Of a stretch of DNA of 42,469 nucleotides, positions 41,467-42,469 are shown one piece after another. The translations under genes and the position numbers were made by a program. The stretch comes from Myxococcota bacterium (lineage in GTDB: Bacteria > Myxococcota_A > UBA796 > JAFGLY01): NCBI GenBank assembly GCA_024276675.1, contig JAJRWT010000049.1, positions 1 through 42,469 of the forward strand. The letters are read 5' to 3'. How positions within the stretch are numbered: position 1 is the first letter of the stretch; every line of letters starts with the position of its first letter. Under the pieces are notes generated by a model. That model saw only the letters and a program-made list of their open reading frames with translations, ran no database searches and was not told the DNA's origin.

Positions 41467-42256
41467 TGTCACTCCAGAACGCCTGCCCCGCGGGCCTTCA
41501 GGCAGGCGTACACGTTTTGGGGGAAATCCTGCCGGCAAACCCAGCCCGGATGGCGCTCCCACCATGAAAGACACGACGAGCCACGTAACCTCTCCACCCC
41601 TTTGAGGTCGCTTTCCTGGAAAAGGGTGAAAGGTGGAACGGTTGTACATGGCAGCACCCGTCGAGGGGGGCGTATCAAGGCGAGCATGTACCACAGGATC
41701 GTGGGGCCGGCTTCCAACCGGCCCTTGTGGGTACCCTGCACCACTGGCAGGCTGGAAAGCCTGCCCCACGGCTGGAAGCCGGCGTTTCCAGTGCCTTCGA
41801 GATTCCTGCATGGCTGAAGAGCGACCCTGGGAGCGAGGCCGTAGCGCCCTCGCTGATTTTCGGAGAGAATGCCTTTTCCAGCGACCTTGCGAGCACAGCA
41901 AGCATTCGCTCCCGGGCGCAACGCTTCGCCTTCTGCGCAGGAGTGTCGCAGGTGGAGCTGGATTCGCCGGCGGCGAGGAAACCCCGTTGACCGGACGTGT
42001 AGTTCGCCTTGAAACGGCAGGCCGACCTCAGTTTGCTGTCTCCCCAGGTGCTGGAGCGGTCCTGGCGTGTGTGAAATGGCTTGGAGAACGGCCCGCTGCA
42101 CGGCGGTATTCCATCGTGGAGTACCATCAGGGGCCCCAACATGGGCTACAAACGCGTCCCTGGCGTCCTGGGAGACCGAAGAAAGCCCCCTCCGGACATA
42201 CTTGGAGAGTATTCTGGGTTTTGAAGCTGCAAATCCAGCAGGCCGGTCTCCAAGGT
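41467..42256. other. 790-base region without a supported gene, rich in hairpins
   Basis: No gene is supported. It contains a GCCTGCC/GGCAGGC inverted repeat (41481-41507) just before yjbQ, a REP-like cluster (41704-41781) and AGCGAG/CTCGCT followed by ATTTT (41832-41859). Open frames of 80-210 codons overlap these repeats on both strands and look spurious. The region leads directly into the 51-bp array. Confidence 0.55.
41704..41781. repeat. REP-like cluster of three adjacent hairpins
   Basis: Three inverted repeats lie side by side: GGGCCGG/CCGGCCC (41704-41724, 7-base loop), GGCAGGCT/AGCCTGCC closed by GGAA (41746-41765) and CGGCT/AGCCG (41769-41781). The arms share the words GGCTTCCA and GCTGGAA, which suggests one ancestral element in alternating orientation, as in REP/BIME clusters. 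From memory, similar GGCAGGCTGGAAAGCCTGCC elements occur dispersed in several large bacterial genomes. Confidence 0.7.
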
Positions 42257-42469
42257 GGTCATCCCTCCCAGAAAGTCGCCCCAGGCGACTATTTGGCGGG
42301 GGTAAGGGGTCATCCCTCCCAGAAAGTCGCCCCAGGCGACTATTTCGGGGGGGTAAGGGGTCATCCCTCCCAGAAAGTCGCCCCAGGCGACTATTTGGCG
42401 GGGGTAAGGGGTCATCCCTCCCAGAAAGTCGCCCCAGGCGACTATTTGGCGGGGGTAAGGGGTCATCCC
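42257..42469. repeat. 51-bp tandem hairpin array running off the right edge
   Basis: Units start at 42257, 42308, 42359 and 42410; a fifth begins at 42461 and is cut by the window end. Each contains a perfect 7-bp inverted repeat AGTCGCC-CCA-GGCGACT and a G-rich segment. Units differ by only a few bases (the second has TTTCGGGGGGG). The period is a multiple of three, and the minus strand reads a 17-residue repeat without stops, with GGGAGGG before an ATG in each unit. Confidence 0.95.

Overview
This is a high-G+C bacterial chromosomal window with 33 protein-coding genes I can support and no rRNA, tRNA or CRISPR array. Four things suggest a Myxococcota-like (former Deltaproteobacteria) organism. 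Three exported proteins end in Cys/Gly motif, hydrophobic helix and Arg-rich tails of the MYXO-CTERM type. There are MopE-like and thrombospondin type 3 calcium-binding repeats. Lipoproteins and secreted proteins carry Asp/Thr/Gly-rich linkers, and there is a multihaem protein with CX4CH haem sites. This is inferred from protein style, not from a marker gene. The encoded products are mostly envelope proteins: I count seven probable lipoproteins, two outer-membrane barrels, three C-terminally anchored surface proteins and two transporters.

Layout. 1-3073: an outer-membrane barrel gene and a large Ca-binding surface protein diverge from a 298-base region holding a very good sigma-54 promoter. 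3326-10139 (minus): a complete System I cytochrome c maturation operon in the order ccmA-B-C-D-E-F-G-H-I, most genes overlapping by 1-4 bases. 10357-14702: a PP-loop ATPase of unknown substrate, then a minus-strand pair of a sodium:solute symporter with an unusual extra domain and a sulfatase-fold lipoprotein with Thr at the catalytic position. 15084-18377: a surface metallophosphoesterase, a deoxyhypusine-synthase-like enzyme and a 69-residue secreted protein. 18497-21657: two coupled stand-alone cyclic-nucleotide-binding proteins diverging from a beta-propeller lipoprotein and short-chain dehydrogenase pair. 21703-24823: an Omp85-like barrel and a FAN1-type nuclease. 25728-30322: an eight-haem exported cytochrome, a lipoprotein and a gingipain-like (C25) surface protease. 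30360-36840: a MATE exporter, two overlapping lipoprotein genes, an arylsulfotransferase-like lipoprotein and an M19 dipeptidase. 37042-41466: a 1284-residue Pro/Ala/Ser-rich disordered protein and a YjbQ-family protein.

Several units work together. The ccm genes make the haem-attachment machinery that the multihaem protein at 25728-26678 needs. The three C-terminally tagged proteins need a sorting protease not encoded here.

The most unusual structure lies between genes. There are three tandem or duplicated arrays of hairpin-forming units: 64 bp x 3 at 25277-25468, 49 bp x 2 at 31914-32024, and 51 bp x 4 running off the right edge from 42257. There is also a 9-bp two-letter array at 36863-36988, a REP-like hairpin cluster at 41704-41781, and a 29-bp dispersed element present in two convergent gaps. 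I did not find a clearly new defence or secretion system. The best candidates for something undescribed are the hairpin arrays, the giant disordered protein, the symporter with an inserted extracytoplasmic domain, and the paired cyclic-nucleotide-binding proteins.
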